Notes under the pieces: generated by a model
Database searches by the model: none
What the model was told of the DNA's origin: nothing
Seen by the model: only the letters and a program-made list of their open reading frames with translations
In this document: positions 15,427-25,077 of the stretch, piece by piece
Numbering within the stretch: position 1 is the stretch's first letter
Layout of the letters: each line of letters begins with the position of its first letter
Assembly (NCBI GenBank): GCA_016928775.1
Contig: JAFGKD010000079.1
Span: 1-54,168 of the forward strand
DNA length: 54,168 nucleotides
Source of the DNA: Candidatus Zhuqueibacterota bacterium
GTDB taxonomy: Bacteria > Zhuqueibacterota > Zhuqueibacteria > Residuimicrobiales > Krinioviventaceae
Reading direction: 5' to 3'
Position numbers and translations under genes: made by a program

Positions 15427-18258
15427 ATGAAACAGCATCATATTTTCGTCTTTGTTCTTTTAGTTTGTAGCATCGCGCTATTTGTTTCTCAAGCGCAGGG
15501 CACAAAAACGTATCGATCGGAAGAGTTTATGCTGGACAAGCCATCCGGTCTCGATCATCAACAATTTAATTGTAATAATATAACCTGTTGGATGAGTAAT
15601 GATGGTCTCATCGTTTCACAACGTGTAACCGGAACCGCTGGTCTGGAATGGCCGAAGGGCTCTGGTAAAACAGCAGATTTTTGCTCTGGTTTGTGGATCA
15701 TTGGCAAAGGACCAGATGGATTTTTGCGCTCGGCTTGCAGTGAATTTAATTCTGAACTTTGTCCAGGCACAATCGGCGCGGATCCCGAAGCACCGGAAAA
15801 CCGAATTTACAAAATCAACAGCGATGGCACCGGTGACTGGAACGACTGGCCATTCGATCTTGGCGCTCCCGCGCTGAAAGCCAAAGACGGCAGCGACAGC
15901 CTGGACTCTTACGGTAATAGAATTCCACGACTGTACGGCGATCAAACACTCTGGTGGGTGATGAACGATGCTGATCCGGAACCACATTTTAATCTTTTTT
16001 GTGCCGGCCCCATGGAGCTTGAAATCCATGTCCTGGCCTTTGGATTTGATGAAACCGGACCGTTAGCCGACATGCTCTTTTATGAATGGATGATTTGTAA
16101 TAAATCACAAATGTCCTACGATTCGACCTATATTGGCCTGTGGGATGATCCTGATCTTGGTGCATCTACAAATGATTATGTCGCCTGCGATCCTGCGCTC
16201 AATTTGGGCTATGCCTACAATACACCATATGATGAGATGTACATGGGACGACCACCGGCCTATGGATTCAAACTGCTCATGGGACCACATATTGGCTCTG
16301 CCACGGCGCCACAACAACTCCACATGACTTCTTATACATACTTTTACCTGGGGGCGCCAGAGCCGTGGTCAGATCCTCTTTTTGCACCTGAGGCTTATAA
16401 TTATCTCAAAGGACGCGGTTCTGACGGCACACCCCGCCGCGATCCCGAGGGCAATATCACCGTGTTCCCGCTCAACGGCGATCCAGTGACCGGTGAAGGC
16501 CATCTTCTTGGCGAAAATGAATTCTCGGACTATCGCTTTATCGTTTCGTCCGGTCCGATCTCATTGGAGCCGGGTGATATGCAAACCATTCGTGCCGTAA
16601 AAATTCTTGCCCAGGGACAAAACAATCTCGAAAGCGTCGCCCTGTTAAAAAAACACGCCAAGCTGGCGCAGAATTTTCACGACCAGTTCTTTCATCTTGC
16701 CGATGTTGGCAAACCACTGGTCATGCTTGAGTTTATGGATGCACAGCCGGGCATTCAAATCTCGTGGAACGATCTCACCAAAGTGTATCCACAAAACGGC
16801 CTGGAATTGCTCGGCTACAAGCTTTACCAGGTGATCGACGGGAATCTGGCTGAACTGGCATCGTTTGACGTGAAAGACGGCATTACTGAAATAATTGAAA
16901 TGGTTGATGATCAGGAGGTCATTTTATACTCAGGCGATGAAAATGGTCTGGCAACATCAACAAAAGTGACTGTCGATAAATCAACTGGCGAGCCGCTCGT
17001 GTATGGCTATACCTATTCCTACTTTTTAAAAGCCTTTATACACAATACGACTGCGACCGGCATGGATCGGGTGATCACCAACGATATGGAAGCCATAAAT
17101 TACACCTATTTGCCCGTAGGTTATGAGGGCGCCTTTTATGCCAAACATTCTCAGCATAATGGCGATGGCGAGGTTTTGGTTATGATTACCGATCCAAAAC
17201 TGATGAACAATCATCACTATAAATTATCCTTTGATGGTCCCATTGGTAAATTGAATATGAAACTCGTTGATGTGTCGACAGGCCATATCATTTATCACGA
17301 TGTATTGAATGATGTCAAATTTGACTCGCTCGGTTTCCGTTTGATTGTGCACAATCGTCTGGGCATCAAAGCGTGGGATTGGGATGGTGATCGCTGGGTG
17401 ACGGGCGTTAACTGGGGCGGTGGTGGTTTTTTTGGCGGTCTTGATATTGGTCTTCATTTTTTGGGTTCCACGCTGCCCTGTGAAGAGCTGGTGCCTATAC
17501 ACGTCGAATTTCAGGATATTGCCTCAGTGGATCATGATGGCTACTGGTCAAAAGGTGCTGTTTATCGATATGATCTGGATTACTCTTATGCCGGGATTGG
17601 CGATCTACCATTGGCCGCTTTTGATGTGAGTGATTCGCTGAATCCGAGAAAGCTGAATATCTGCTTTGTTGAGCATGACAGCCTTGTGTCCCCCAATAAG
17701 CTGTGGGATATGGGATGGAATGGAGTCGACTATCCAGATTACATCGGTGCAAGAGAATATCTTTTTGTTATGAGTTCTGATTACAGTGAAGGCGATGGCT
17801 ATGATGATGCTAACAATGGCACTTCTGCTGATGTTTTGTATGGTTTATGGCCAGCACAGCGCGGAAATCACCCTTATCTTGAAGCGGAATTTAATATGGA
17901 CATCATTCCAAGCCTGGGTTTATCGGATAAAGATGTGTTTGAATTTACCGCCAGCTTGTTGAATATCGAAAAACCCAGAATTACCAATCCGGAACATTTT
18001 GCGCTGCTGCAAAATTACCCGAATCCCTTTAACAGCCAGACAACGATCACATATAATATAGGGAAGCAGACGCACGTCACTATAGAGATCTATAATCTAT
18101 GGGGACAGAGAATTAAAACGTTGGTCGATGAAAAAAAGGATATCGGGATATATACAATCACATGGGATGCGCCATCCAGGCCCAGTGGCGTCTATTTTAT
18201 CCGACTTTTAACCAGCGGAGGATATCATCAAGTCATCAAAACAGTGCTCATCAAGTGA
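15427..18258 (+). CDS. Large secreted protein with T9SS type A sorting tail (paralogue 2)
   Basis: A 943-residue sister of the preceding gene, similar along its whole length: the same N-terminal block (LDHQQFN, EWPKGSGK, SGLWIIGK), the same central segments (LPSRLYG-like PRLYGDQTLWWVMNDAD, FPLNGDPVTGEG, LLGYKLYQV), and the same sorting tail (YPNPFNSQTTITYNI, IYNLWGQRIKTLVDE, GVYFIRLL). The signal peptide covers about residues 1-23 (ending SQAQG). Differences are spread out, as in an old duplication with both copies under selection. ATG 15427 is fixed by the promoter position and by GGGGAG. The 3' end overlaps the convergent membrane-protein gene by 8 nt. Function is unknown. Confidence 0.88.
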   Translation: MKQHHIFVFVLLVCSIALFVSQAQGTKTYRSEEFMLDKPSGLDHQQFNCNNITCWMSNDGLIVSQRVTGTAGLEWPKGSGKTADFCSGLWIIGKGPDGFLRSACSEFNSELCPGTIGADPEAPENRIYKINSDGTGDWNDWPFDLGAPALKAKDGSDSLDSYGNRIPRLYGDQTLWWVMNDADPEPHFNLFCAGPMELEIHVLAFGFDETGPLADMLFYEWMICNKSQMSYDSTYIGLWDDPDLGASTNDYVACDPALNLGYAYNTPYDEMYMGRPPAYGFKLLMGPHIGSATAPQQLHMTSYTYFYLGAPEPWSDPLFAPEAYNYLKGRGSDGTPRRDPEGNITVFPLNGDPVTGEGHLLGENEFSDYRFIVSSGPISLEPGDMQTIRAVKILAQGQNNLESVALLKKHAKLAQNFHDQFFHLADVGKPLVMLEFMDAQPGIQISWNDLTKVYPQNGLELLGYKLYQVIDGNLAELASFDVKDGITEIIEMVDDQEVILYSGDENGLATSTKVTVDKSTGEPLVYGYTYSYFLKAFIHNTTATGMDRVITNDMEAINYTYLPVGYEGAFYAKHSQHNGDGEVLVMITDPKLMNNHHYKLSFDGPIGKLNMKLVDVSTGHIIYHDVLNDVKFDSLGFRLIVHNRLGIKAWDWDGDRWVTGVNWGGGGFFGGLDIGLHFLGSTLPCEELVPIHVEFQDIASVDHDGYWSKGAVYRYDLDYSYAGIGDLPLAAFDVSDSLNPRKLNICFVEHDSLVSPNKLWDMGWNGVDYPDYIGAREYLFVMSSDYSEGDGYDDANNGTSADVLYGLWPAQRGNHPYLEAEFNMDIIPSLGLSDKDVFEFTASLLNIEKPRITNPEHFALLQNYPNPFNSQTTITYNIGKQTHVTIEIYNLWGQRIKTLVDEKKDIGIYTITWDAPSRPSGVYFIRLLTSGGYHQVIKTVLIK

Positions 18259-19024
18259 CATCAACAGCGATGGCGGACTCGTCGAGATCCGCTTGCTGTC
18301 TCAATTCCTTGCGATGCCGCGTGAGATACATCACCAAAATAGCGTAAAAGCAGGCGATAATGTTCATCATCGGCACCTGCAATAATTGTGGCAACGAATA
18401 GATGATGGCGACGCCAGGCACCCAGATAATCCAGGTGGAAAAAACGATAGATGGATAGGTGACGGTTATAAATGTTCTATCGATTTGCCGACGAAATGTG
18501 CGCCACGACAATCGACAATCCTTGAACAGTATCCCCAGGGTAACGATGGCGATCGACCAAAACGGAGCGTAGATGAACTGGTCGATAAGCGTTTTTTTCA
18601 AGATGACAGTAAAAGAGAGTTCGTCGCCAAACCAGATGGCTTGATAGCGATACAACAAATCGACCTCAACACCGCGATACGCCCAAAAGAACATCAAAAA
18701 AACACCAGCCCAGACGTGCATTCTATTCGGTCGTTCTTTTTCAAAAATTATTTGGACGATGAACGGGATAAATCCGGCAAAGATCGCGGTGATAACCGCC
18801 GAAAAAATATAGCCGCCGGATGCTTTCATATCGGCGACAATCTGCAGCACATTGCGAAAAGGGGCAATAAAATAATAAGCGACGACTACCATCACGCCAA
18901 ATAATTGTAAAATCAAGCCTGGCAACCAGTTTCTTTTAAAAGCCTCGGTTGCCATTCGAAAAATCGTAAAAGTTTTATTTTTCGTCTTGTACCTCCTCCT
19001 GGAGATCACGCTGAAAGCCTTCAT
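18251..19024 (-). CDS. Polytopic membrane protein with Mpv17/PMP22-like C-terminus
   Basis: A 257-residue inner-membrane protein with about five hydrophobic segments. The second half resembles the eukaryotic Mpv17/PMP22 family: LKKTLIDQFIYAPF matches that family's K-K-x-L-x-DQ-x3-AP segment, and a W-x2-WVPG...IYSLPQLLQVP stretch sits where Mpv17 has its W-P-x-Q-x2-NF-x2-VP signature, followed by a YLT end. The resemblance is by eye, so it is tentative. ATG 19024 is preferred over the in-frame TTG two codons earlier. It converges on the second cargo gene with an 8-nt overlap of the stops. It diverges from the oligopeptidase gene. Confidence 0.6.
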   Translation of the reverse strand: MKAFSVISRRRYKTKNKTFTIFRMATEAFKRNWLPGLILQLFGVMVVVAYYFIAPFRNVLQIVADMKASGGYIFSAVITAIFAGFIPFIVQIIFEKERPNRMHVWAGVFLMFFWAYRGVEVDLLYRYQAIWFGDELSFTVILKKTLIDQFIYAPFWSIAIVTLGILFKDCRLSWRTFRRQIDRTFITVTYPSIVFSTWIIWVPGVAIIYSLPQLLQVPMMNIIACFYAILVMYLTRHRKELRQQADLDESAIAVDVT

Positions 19025-19190
19025 CGCCAATTATCTCGCTTTCAAATAGCTAAAAACACCACTCTTCAATTAATTGATTTTTGTCGCAGAGAATTTAGCA
19101 ATTATTCTCAGAGCTCAAATCATTTTTTATTACATCGGCTTTTTCTTATATTTGGCAGCTGATGAGCGGATTGTTATCAGGAGAAGATAT

Positions 19191-21299
19191 ATGAAAACAG
19201 GCACCTATTTTTTCATCGCAGGAGGATTCATGTCAGTATTGCTCTTTTATTGCGCCGGTGAACCGAAAGCGCCGATTGCCACGAAAATTCCGCATAAAAT
19301 TTATACGCACGGGCATGAGCGTATTGACAATTATTTCTGGTTGCGGGAGCGGGAGAATCAACAGGTGCTCGACTATCTTGCGGCAGAAAATGTTTATCGC
19401 GAGAAAGTGATGGCGCCATTTCAAAAGTTTGAAGAAAAACTATTTGATGAAATCAGGGGACGCATCAAAGAAGACGATTCAACAGCACCGGCCAAACGCG
19501 GTCACTATTGGTATTATCAAAGATATGAAAAAGGTCAGGAATATCCGCTATATTGCCGCAAAAAAGGTTCATTGGATGGCGAAGAGGAGGTACTGTTAGA
19601 CGTCAATGAGTTAGCGCAAAATCAGGCCTATTGTCGCGTCAGTGGATTAAAAACATCGCCAAATCACGCGATTTTATCCTATGCTGTCGATTTTGTCGGG
19701 CGACGGTTTTACAACATTCGCTTGAAAGATTTGACGACCGGCGAGTATCTTGCCGACGAAATACATGACGTGACCGACAACTTTGTCTGGGCAAATGACA
19801 ACAAGACACTTTTTTACGCACGACAGCACCCCGAAACGTTGCGTTCGGAAAAAATTTATCGATACAAGCTCGGCCAGCAGCAGGACGAACTGGTCTATTT
19901 TGAGGAGGACGAGACATTTGATACCTCGGTTGGAAAAACATTGTCTGAACAATACGTGACGATCTTTAATGAAAGTACCTTGCAGACCGAGTTTTTAATT
20001 CTTGATGCAGATTCTCCAGACGATCAATTCACACTTTATTTGGCGCGCGAACCTGAACATGAATATTATATCTCGCATGGCGGCGATTGCTGGTACATTC
20101 TGACCAATAAAAATGCCAAAAATTTCAAGATCGTTCAAACTCCGGAAGCACACAGAGAGTATGAATTCTGGCATGATGTTGTGCCACATAATGATGCTGT
20201 TCTGTTAAGAGACCTCACTGTGTTCAGGAATTATCTGGTGATTGAGGAGATGAGCACAGCCCTGCCACACATCCGAATCATCGACCGACAAACAGGGGAT
20301 TCATTTTATATCGACTGTAACGAACCCGTTTATGTCACCTATGTGGAAACCAACCTTGAATATGACACCGATGTGCTACGCTATAGTTTCGAATCCCTCA
20401 AAACACCCGAGTCTATTTTCGACTACAATATGCGGCTGCGGGAACAACAACTCGTAAAACAGCAGATGGTGTTAGGTGGTTTTGATTCGAACAACTATGC
20501 CACCGAGCGTCTTTGGGTCGGAGCCGGTGATGGCGTGGAGATTCCCATGTCGTTACTCTACCGGAAAGACCTGCAAAAGAACAGTGCAAATCCAGCCTTG
20601 ATTCAGGGTTACGGCTCCTATGGCATAAGTCGTTTGCCTTATTTCAACTCAAAGTATTTCAGTCTGGTAGACCGTGGCTTTATCATAGCGATAGCGCATG
20701 TACGCGGCGGCTCGGAAATGGGGCGCTCGTGGTATGAAAATGGCCGGCAAGTGCTCAAGAAAAACACGTTTACTGATTTTATCGATTGCACGACATACTT
20801 GATTGAACACGACTACACATCACCGGCGCATATTTACGCACAAGGTGGCAGTGCCGGTGGTTTGCTGGTGGGAGCAGTGGCCAATATGGCACCACAACTC
20901 TATAACGGCATCATTGCTGCGGTGCCGTTTGTGGATATTCTGACAACGATGTTAGATGATTCCATTCCCCTGACGACTGCCGAATACGACGAATGGGGTA
21001 ATCCGAATGAAAAAATCTTTTACGATTATATATTGAGCTACTCGCCCTACGATAATGTTATCGCGATGGATTATCCCAACATGCTTGTCACGGCCGGGCT
21101 GCACGATTCGCAAGTACAATATTGGGAGCCGGCGAAATGGACGGCAAAACTGCGTGAGCTTAAAACAGATGACAATCTGCTCATTCTTTACACCAACATG
21201 GAGGCAGGGCATGGCGGCGCCTCGGGTCGCTTTGAGGCATTACGGGAAGATGCGATGGAGTATACGTTCATATTGGCTTTGGAAGGCATGACGGATTGA
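19191..21299 (+). CDS. Exported S9A peptidase, oligopeptidase B-like
   Basis: A prolyl-oligopeptidase-family serine peptidase that would cut short peptides, in oligopeptidase B after basic residues. It has 702 residues from ATG 19191: a beta-propeller (about 60-420) beginning after IDNYFWLRERENQQVL, then an alpha/beta-hydrolase domain with nucleophile Ser in GGSAGG, Asp in the GLHDSQVQYWEP segment, and His in EAGHGGASGR. The N-terminus is a signal sequence (FFIAGGFMSVLLFYC); the Cys suggests a lipoprotein, but Tyr at -1 is unusual. The classical E. coli enzyme is cytoplasmic, so export is notable, though lipoprotein versions exist in Bacteroidetes. GGAGAAG precedes ATG 19191; the longer frame from 19074 is unlikely. 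Confidence 0.9.
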   Translation: MKTGTYFFIAGGFMSVLLFYCAGEPKAPIATKIPHKIYTHGHERIDNYFWLRERENQQVLDYLAAENVYREKVMAPFQKFEEKLFDEIRGRIKEDDSTAPAKRGHYWYYQRYEKGQEYPLYCRKKGSLDGEEEVLLDVNELAQNQAYCRVSGLKTSPNHAILSYAVDFVGRRFYNIRLKDLTTGEYLADEIHDVTDNFVWANDNKTLFYARQHPETLRSEKIYRYKLGQQQDELVYFEEDETFDTSVGKTLSEQYVTIFNESTLQTEFLILDADSPDDQFTLYLAREPEHEYYISHGGDCWYILTNKNAKNFKIVQTPEAHREYEFWHDVVPHNDAVLLRDLTVFRNYLVIEEMSTALPHIRIIDRQTGDSFYIDCNEPVYVTYVETNLEYDTDVLRYSFESLKTPESIFDYNMRLREQQLVKQQMVLGGFDSNNYATERLWVGAGDGVEIPMSLLYRKDLQKNSANPALIQGYGSYGISRLPYFNSKYFSLVDRGFIIAIAHVRGGSEMGRSWYENGRQVLKKNTFTDFIDCTTYLIEHDYTSPAHIYAQGGSAGGLLVGAVANMAPQLYNGIIAAVPFVDILTTMLDDSIPLTTAEYDEWGNPNEKIFYDYILSYSPYDNVIAMDYPNMLVTAGLHDSQVQYWEPAKWTAKLRELKTDDNLLILYTNMEAGHGGASGRFEALREDAMEYTFILALEGMTD

Positions 21300-21330
21300 C
21301 GAGAGTATTTTACACAATTACTCTTCCATC

Positions 21331-21543
21331 TTAGCATCGTTTGACGAGCCAGACTAATGAAAGATAAAGAAGCCAGATGATCACAAAGAGACGCATGCCA
21401 AGCCACAGTGTCGCACCGCTTTCGCGGAATGATTCTTTGATCGCTCCTTCTTCAAATAATTTACCTTGAATGAGCAAATGAAATAATCGTGATAAAACAA
21501 AAGCCACCAGGCCCAAAACAAGAATAAAAAGATAAAAACGCAT
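21331..21543 (-). CDS. Small two-helix membrane protein
   Basis: A 70-residue protein with two transmembrane helices (about 2-24 and 45-66) joined by a charged loop (GKLFEEGAIKESFRESG). It begins 2 nt after the stop of the polyprenyl synthase gene, so it is read from the same transcript. No family recognised. It could be a membrane partner of lipid metabolism, but that rests only on position. Confidence 0.65.
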   Translation of the reverse strand: MRFYLFILVLGLVAFVLSRLFHLLIQGKLFEEGAIKESFRESGATLWLGMRLFVIIWLLYLSLVWLVKRC

Positions 21544-21545
21544 TT

Positions 21546-22529
21546 TTAAAATGTCCGTTGTTCTAACATATCGAGCAATTTGGACAATAATTCCCGAGAA
21601 TTACTCTCCGCCAGGAGGGCGAGTGACACTCGCGCTTCTTCGAGCGCGTTTTTTACTTCTTGCCTCGCCGCAGCAATCGTACCAATGCGATCCAGGATTG
21701 CAATGACTTGTTGCATATCCTCTCTGGCAAGATGTTCCCGCCCGGCAAATGATTTGAGTTGCTGCAGTTGCTCGTCGTTAGCATGTTGGCGCGTGTATAA
21801 CATCAGAAAAGTTTTTTTATCTTCCTGAATATCGCTGCCGACATCTTTGCCGAGCGTTTCCTGGTCAGCCAATACATCTAACAAATCATCCTGAACCTGA
21901 AAGGCTCGCCCCAATTTCATGCCATAGGTGCACATGGCAGCGATCTGTTCTTCCGATCCACCACCGAGAATGGCACCGAGCTCACAGGCAAGCGAAAACA
22001 GCCTGGCGGTTTTTCGATCAATCATCGAAAAATAGTCATCAAGGGTGACATCATCCCGCTTTTCAAATTCAATATCCAACGCCTGCCCTTCACAGACCTG
22101 CAATATAGCGCCGCTGAAATTATTCAGTACACGTGTTAAATAGATGGGATTTACCCGTCCGACGGCCTCGTAAGCTTTGATCAAAATTGCGTCGCCGGCT
22201 AAAATAGCGGCGTTGATATCCCATTTTTTATGGACGGTTGTTCTGCCCCGTCGCATATCGTCGTTATCCATGATGTCATCATGCACAAGACTAAAGACGT
22301 GCACGAGCTCAAGCGCAGCGGCTGCGTCCAGCACATCTTGGCTTTTGCCGCCCACAGCTTCGCAGGTCACTTGCGCTAAAATTGGTCTGAGCAGCTTGCC
22401 ACCAGCTTGCAGCGCGTAACGGACCGGCTCGTAGAGCGCAGCAGTATGATTGATCTCCAGATACAAACCAATTTGTTTCAGCACACGATCTTTATATTGG
22501 CGCGTTTGCTCAAAAAATTCGGATTTCAA
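21546..22529 (-). CDS. Trans-polyprenyl diphosphate synthase
   Basis: Extends allylic diphosphates with isopentenyl diphosphate to make farnesyl, geranylgeranyl or longer prenyl chains for quinones and carotenoids. The 327 residues have both aspartate motifs: DDIMDNDD, followed by RRG, about residue 84, and QVQDDLLDV about residue 212. The first motif is the short DDxxD form, unlike bacterial FPP synthases that carry a two-residue insert, so a GGPP or longer product is more likely. Phe lies five residues before the motif, which limits chain length. Start is TTG 22529 with GGAG six bases upstream. The small membrane gene follows after 2 nt. Confidence 0.9.
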   Translation of the reverse strand: MKSEFFEQTRQYKDRVLKQIGLYLEINHTAALYEPVRYALQAGGKLLRPILAQVTCEAVGGKSQDVLDAAAALELVHVFSLVHDDIMDNDDMRRGRTTVHKKWDINAAILAGDAILIKAYEAVGRVNPIYLTRVLNNFSGAILQVCEGQALDIEFEKRDDVTLDDYFSMIDRKTARLFSLACELGAILGGGSEEQIAAMCTYGMKLGRAFQVQDDLLDVLADQETLGKDVGSDIQEDKKTFLMLYTRQHANDEQLQQLKSFAGREHLAREDMQQVIAILDRIGTIAAARQEVKNALEEARVSLALLAESNSRELLSKLLDMLEQRTF

Positions 22530-22625
22530 TTTGATCTCCAGCGATTATGCGGCATAAAATACTATTCAAAAGCAAGAGAATCAAGTGATTACTTGCATAT
22601 CACCCCAATGGATAACGCAATAATT

Positions 22626-22655
22626 TTGACAGGACAAGCAGGATGATATTATAAA
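22626..22655 (+). promoter_or_regulatory. Possible promoter in the gap right of the prenyl synthase
   Basis: TTGACA (22626-22631) is followed by TATTAT at 15 bp and TATAAA at 18 bp spacing, neither ideal. It points rightwards to a small reading frame at 22704. The 322-bp gap 22530-22851 holds this, that frame, and nothing else I can name. Confidence 0.35.
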
Positions 22656-22703
22656 AGATAACTCCGGCAGATCAAAAAGCGAAATTATAATCTGGAGGTT
22701 CAA

Positions 22704-22841
22704 TTGGTGATTTTTTTGACCACCACCGGTAAACATGTTGGTCTTTTAATAAATTTTGGTGAAAGGAGAAAAGATTGCAGCAGTTTGTTGCAGAGCGATC
22801 ATGTCGTTATTCTCGAATTCCAATGGTCGCCGAATATGTGA
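22704..22841 (+). CDS. Possible small protein of 45 residues
   Basis: A TTG (22704) or GTG (22707) start with GGAGG at 22694-22698 opens a frame that stops at TGA 22839-22841. The product would begin VIFLTTTGKHVGLLINF and end with a more polar part. A -35-like TTGACA lies upstream. No homologue recognised; the case rests on the ribosome site and promoter-like bases only. It converges on the PHP gene. Confidence 0.28.
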   Translation: MVIFLTTTGKHVGLLINFGERRKDCSSLLQSDHVVILEFQWSPNM

Positions 22842-22851
22842 AGAGGCGTTC

Positions 22852-23511
22852 CTAGATAGCGATGCCGAGGCGACCAAAGTTTGATACCAGTGAAAAAAAT
22901 GCGCTCGACGGTTCGCCGACCACCTGAACATCCCGGTTCAGGATAGCGCGCTTGAGATCAGCAATCGATGCACCGGCACATTCCACCATGACGCTGCCGA
23001 TTTCAAATGGTGTGTGGGCATCACTGCCGGCTGTGAACGGCATATTTAACATGCTGGCCACTCCTGCCGCCATTTCGTTGTTCCGATTTTTGTATATCCG
23101 ACCATTTCTCACTTCGATGGCCAGATGTGACCAATCATAAATTTGATCAAAAGCACGAAATTCACCGCGACGATCGCAAAACGGATGGGCAATCGAAGCG
23201 ATACCACCCTGGGCTTTGATTTCTGCCAAAATGTCCGGCACGTTTTTGCTCACAATTGGTTTTTCCAAAAACAGGGCTAAAAGTTCACCATCAACAAATC
23301 TGCCGTTGATTAATTTGATTTCCTGTCCTTTGATAACCTGGACCGGATATTTTCGAGCCAATCGATCAAAATCATGCCAACCTGCTGTGTTGTCATGATC
23401 TGTGATCGCTATCATATCAATACCTCGCTCCGCAGCCACCTCCAAGATGGTTTCAGGCTTTGACATCGCATCGTATGAGTAGCATGAATGTATATGCAAA
23501 TCCGCTTTCAC
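22852..23511 (-). CDS. PHP-domain phosphoesterase
   Basis: A 219-residue stand-alone PHP metal-dependent phosphoesterase. The metal ligands are visible: DLHIHSCYSYD at the N-terminus, ITDHDN about residue 36, KGQEI about residue 61, SIAHPF about residue 106, and GSDAH about residue 165. Such proteins hydrolyse nucleotide or sugar phosphates (for example 3',5'-nucleoside bisphosphates or RNA ends); which one cannot be told. GTG 23511 with AAGGA upstream is the start. It stands alone, with 239 bp of AT-rich, apparently empty sequence upstream (23512-23750). Confidence 0.88.
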   Translation of the reverse strand: MKADLHIHSCYSYDAMSKPETILEVAAERGIDMIAITDHDNTAGWHDFDRLARKYPVQVIKGQEIKLINGRFVDGELLALFLEKPIVSKNVPDILAEIKAQGGIASIAHPFCDRRGEFRAFDQIYDWSHLAIEVRNGRIYKNRNNEMAAGVASMLNMPFTAGSDAHTPFEIGSVMVECAGASIADLKRAILNRDVQVVGEPSSAFFSLVSNFGRLGIAI

Positions 23512-23750
23512 TATTGTCCTTAAAGTTATAATTCCAAAAGCACAAACTGAATATTAAAAAATCGATAATTACACTTCAAATAGCATACCATTTCTTAATA
23601 TTAAATTAACATATTTTTAATATGATTTAACTTGCAAATAAACAGAGAATTGAAGGGAAGAAAAAGCGGAATGCATTGAGGAAGATCGTTCAATTATGCG
23701 GCATTAATGCCCCCAAAAAAATGCGGCTGCAAGAATTTAGGGGCAATTGA

Positions 23751-25034
23751 TCACTCGACCCTAACAAGTCGATAAATGCCTTCACCGTTTCGGTCAGCGA
23801 AAATGTATTTTCGGTTGAGCCTGTTATAATACCAGGTTTCAGCAGATGGAATGCTGGTTATTTCAGATTCTCGCCGATCGACATTATCCGGTGCGCCATA
23901 AACAATGTAGATTTTTCCTCGGTCGGTCTGCCATCCTGAGCGGCCCGAAACAATCTCGGTAAAATTACGATTGGCAAAATCCACACGATGAAAAAATTCT
24001 TCTTTGAGTTCATTTCTTTGCGTATTGGGCGTCGGATCGCGTTGTCGCCAAAATTCATTATAAATGATGTTTTGTTCGGTTTCATTCGTGGTGCGCATTT
24101 TTTCAACATCCCGCTTATGCGCGACAAGGGCCAACTGCTCAATCGCAATTTCGAGATTTGTTTTGGCCAACGGGACATTCCCCCAAAAGACACTAAACAA
24201 GCGTTGAATTTTTGCTGTTTGTTTGCCGGACTTGACACTCACAACAAAATAATATTCACCCGGTTTCGTCAGGTGTTGCCGAAACGGAACCACCGCGGAG
24301 ACAATATCCAAAGTTGAAGGATAGCTTTTTTCAACAGCATAAAGCTTTGACCCATTTTTGTCATAAATACCGAGTTCCGCTTCGACGTCATTACCCTTTT
24401 CGGGCGGATACAGCTCAATATGGGCAGCAAATGCGGAATTCACATCATCAAACACATGCGTTAGATTTGGGATATAGTGCACACCGGTCTCGGTCGTATC
24501 AATTTTGTCGATAAACATGATGTCCGATAGATGCACTTTGTCGCGCTGAAAATCCCGAAATGTTAGCTCCAGGTCTTTTGTTAGCCCTTCCCCGGACTCC
24601 AAATCGTTGAGCTGCAACTCACCGGTGTAGCGACCGGGTGGTAATGACAGAGAAAGAGCGTGATATTCGGGATTGATGCGCACGTTAGTTTCACCATACG
24701 TATGCACCACAATACGATTGCTCAGCGCTTTTTCGATGATCGGCTCATCACGATCATTATAAATGATGACCAATACTTCATAGCGGGCCTTGTAAGAACC
24801 GTCGTCTGTTTTCAAAAAAGTAAGTACATCATTGACGACGCCGACATGAAAATCCATCCGACTCAAACGTTCATCAGTCGAATCGGCATAGTTGTAGTAA
24901 CGATACGTGAATAAATCGCGGCCGAACATGGTTTGGTGCCGTGATTTGGCCATACTTTTCTTTTGCTGGGCAAATGACGTTGGAACAGCTAAAAGAATAA
25001 AAATCGCTATAGTGATATAGGTGAATATTTTCAT
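23751..25034 (-). CDS. Exported GWxTD-domain protein
   Basis: A 427-residue exported protein from M at 25034: signal peptide of about 22 residues (ending TSFAQ), two beta-rich segments (about 40-240), and a C-terminal GWxTD domain (about 300-427). The name-giving motif is GWQTDRGKIYIVYG, then the family's SAETWYY and a closing IYRLVRVE. GWxTD proteins are common in FCB bacteria; their role is unknown. The frame is open to 25151, but that part overlaps the upstream gene and lacks signal features; GAGAAG precedes ATG 25034. It starts 43 bp after the stop of the peptidase/propeller/barrel gene and is in the same transcription unit. Confidence 0.85.
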   Translation of the reverse strand: MKIFTYITIAIFILLAVPTSFAQQKKSMAKSRHQTMFGRDLFTYRYYNYADSTDERLSRMDFHVGVVNDVLTFLKTDDGSYKARYEVLVIIYNDRDEPIIEKALSNRIVVHTYGETNVRINPEYHALSLSLPPGRYTGELQLNDLESGEGLTKDLELTFRDFQRDKVHLSDIMFIDKIDTTETGVHYIPNLTHVFDDVNSAFAAHIELYPPEKGNDVEAELGIYDKNGSKLYAVEKSYPSTLDIVSAVVPFRQHLTKPGEYYFVVSVKSGKQTAKIQRLFSVFWGNVPLAKTNLEIAIEQLALVAHKRDVEKMRTTNETEQNIIYNEFWRQRDPTPNTQRNELKEEFFHRVDFANRNFTEIVSGRSGWQTDRGKIYIVYGAPDNVDRRESEITSIPSAETWYYNRLNRKYIFADRNGEGIYRLVRVE

Positions 25035-25077
25035 AATCTTCTCATTTATCAGAGTCAGACCTTTTAATGGTACATAA

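Noticed and set aside
18386..18904. 172-codon plus-strand frame
   Set aside because: Opposite the polytopic membrane gene; hydrophilic mirror of its helices, no ribosome site.
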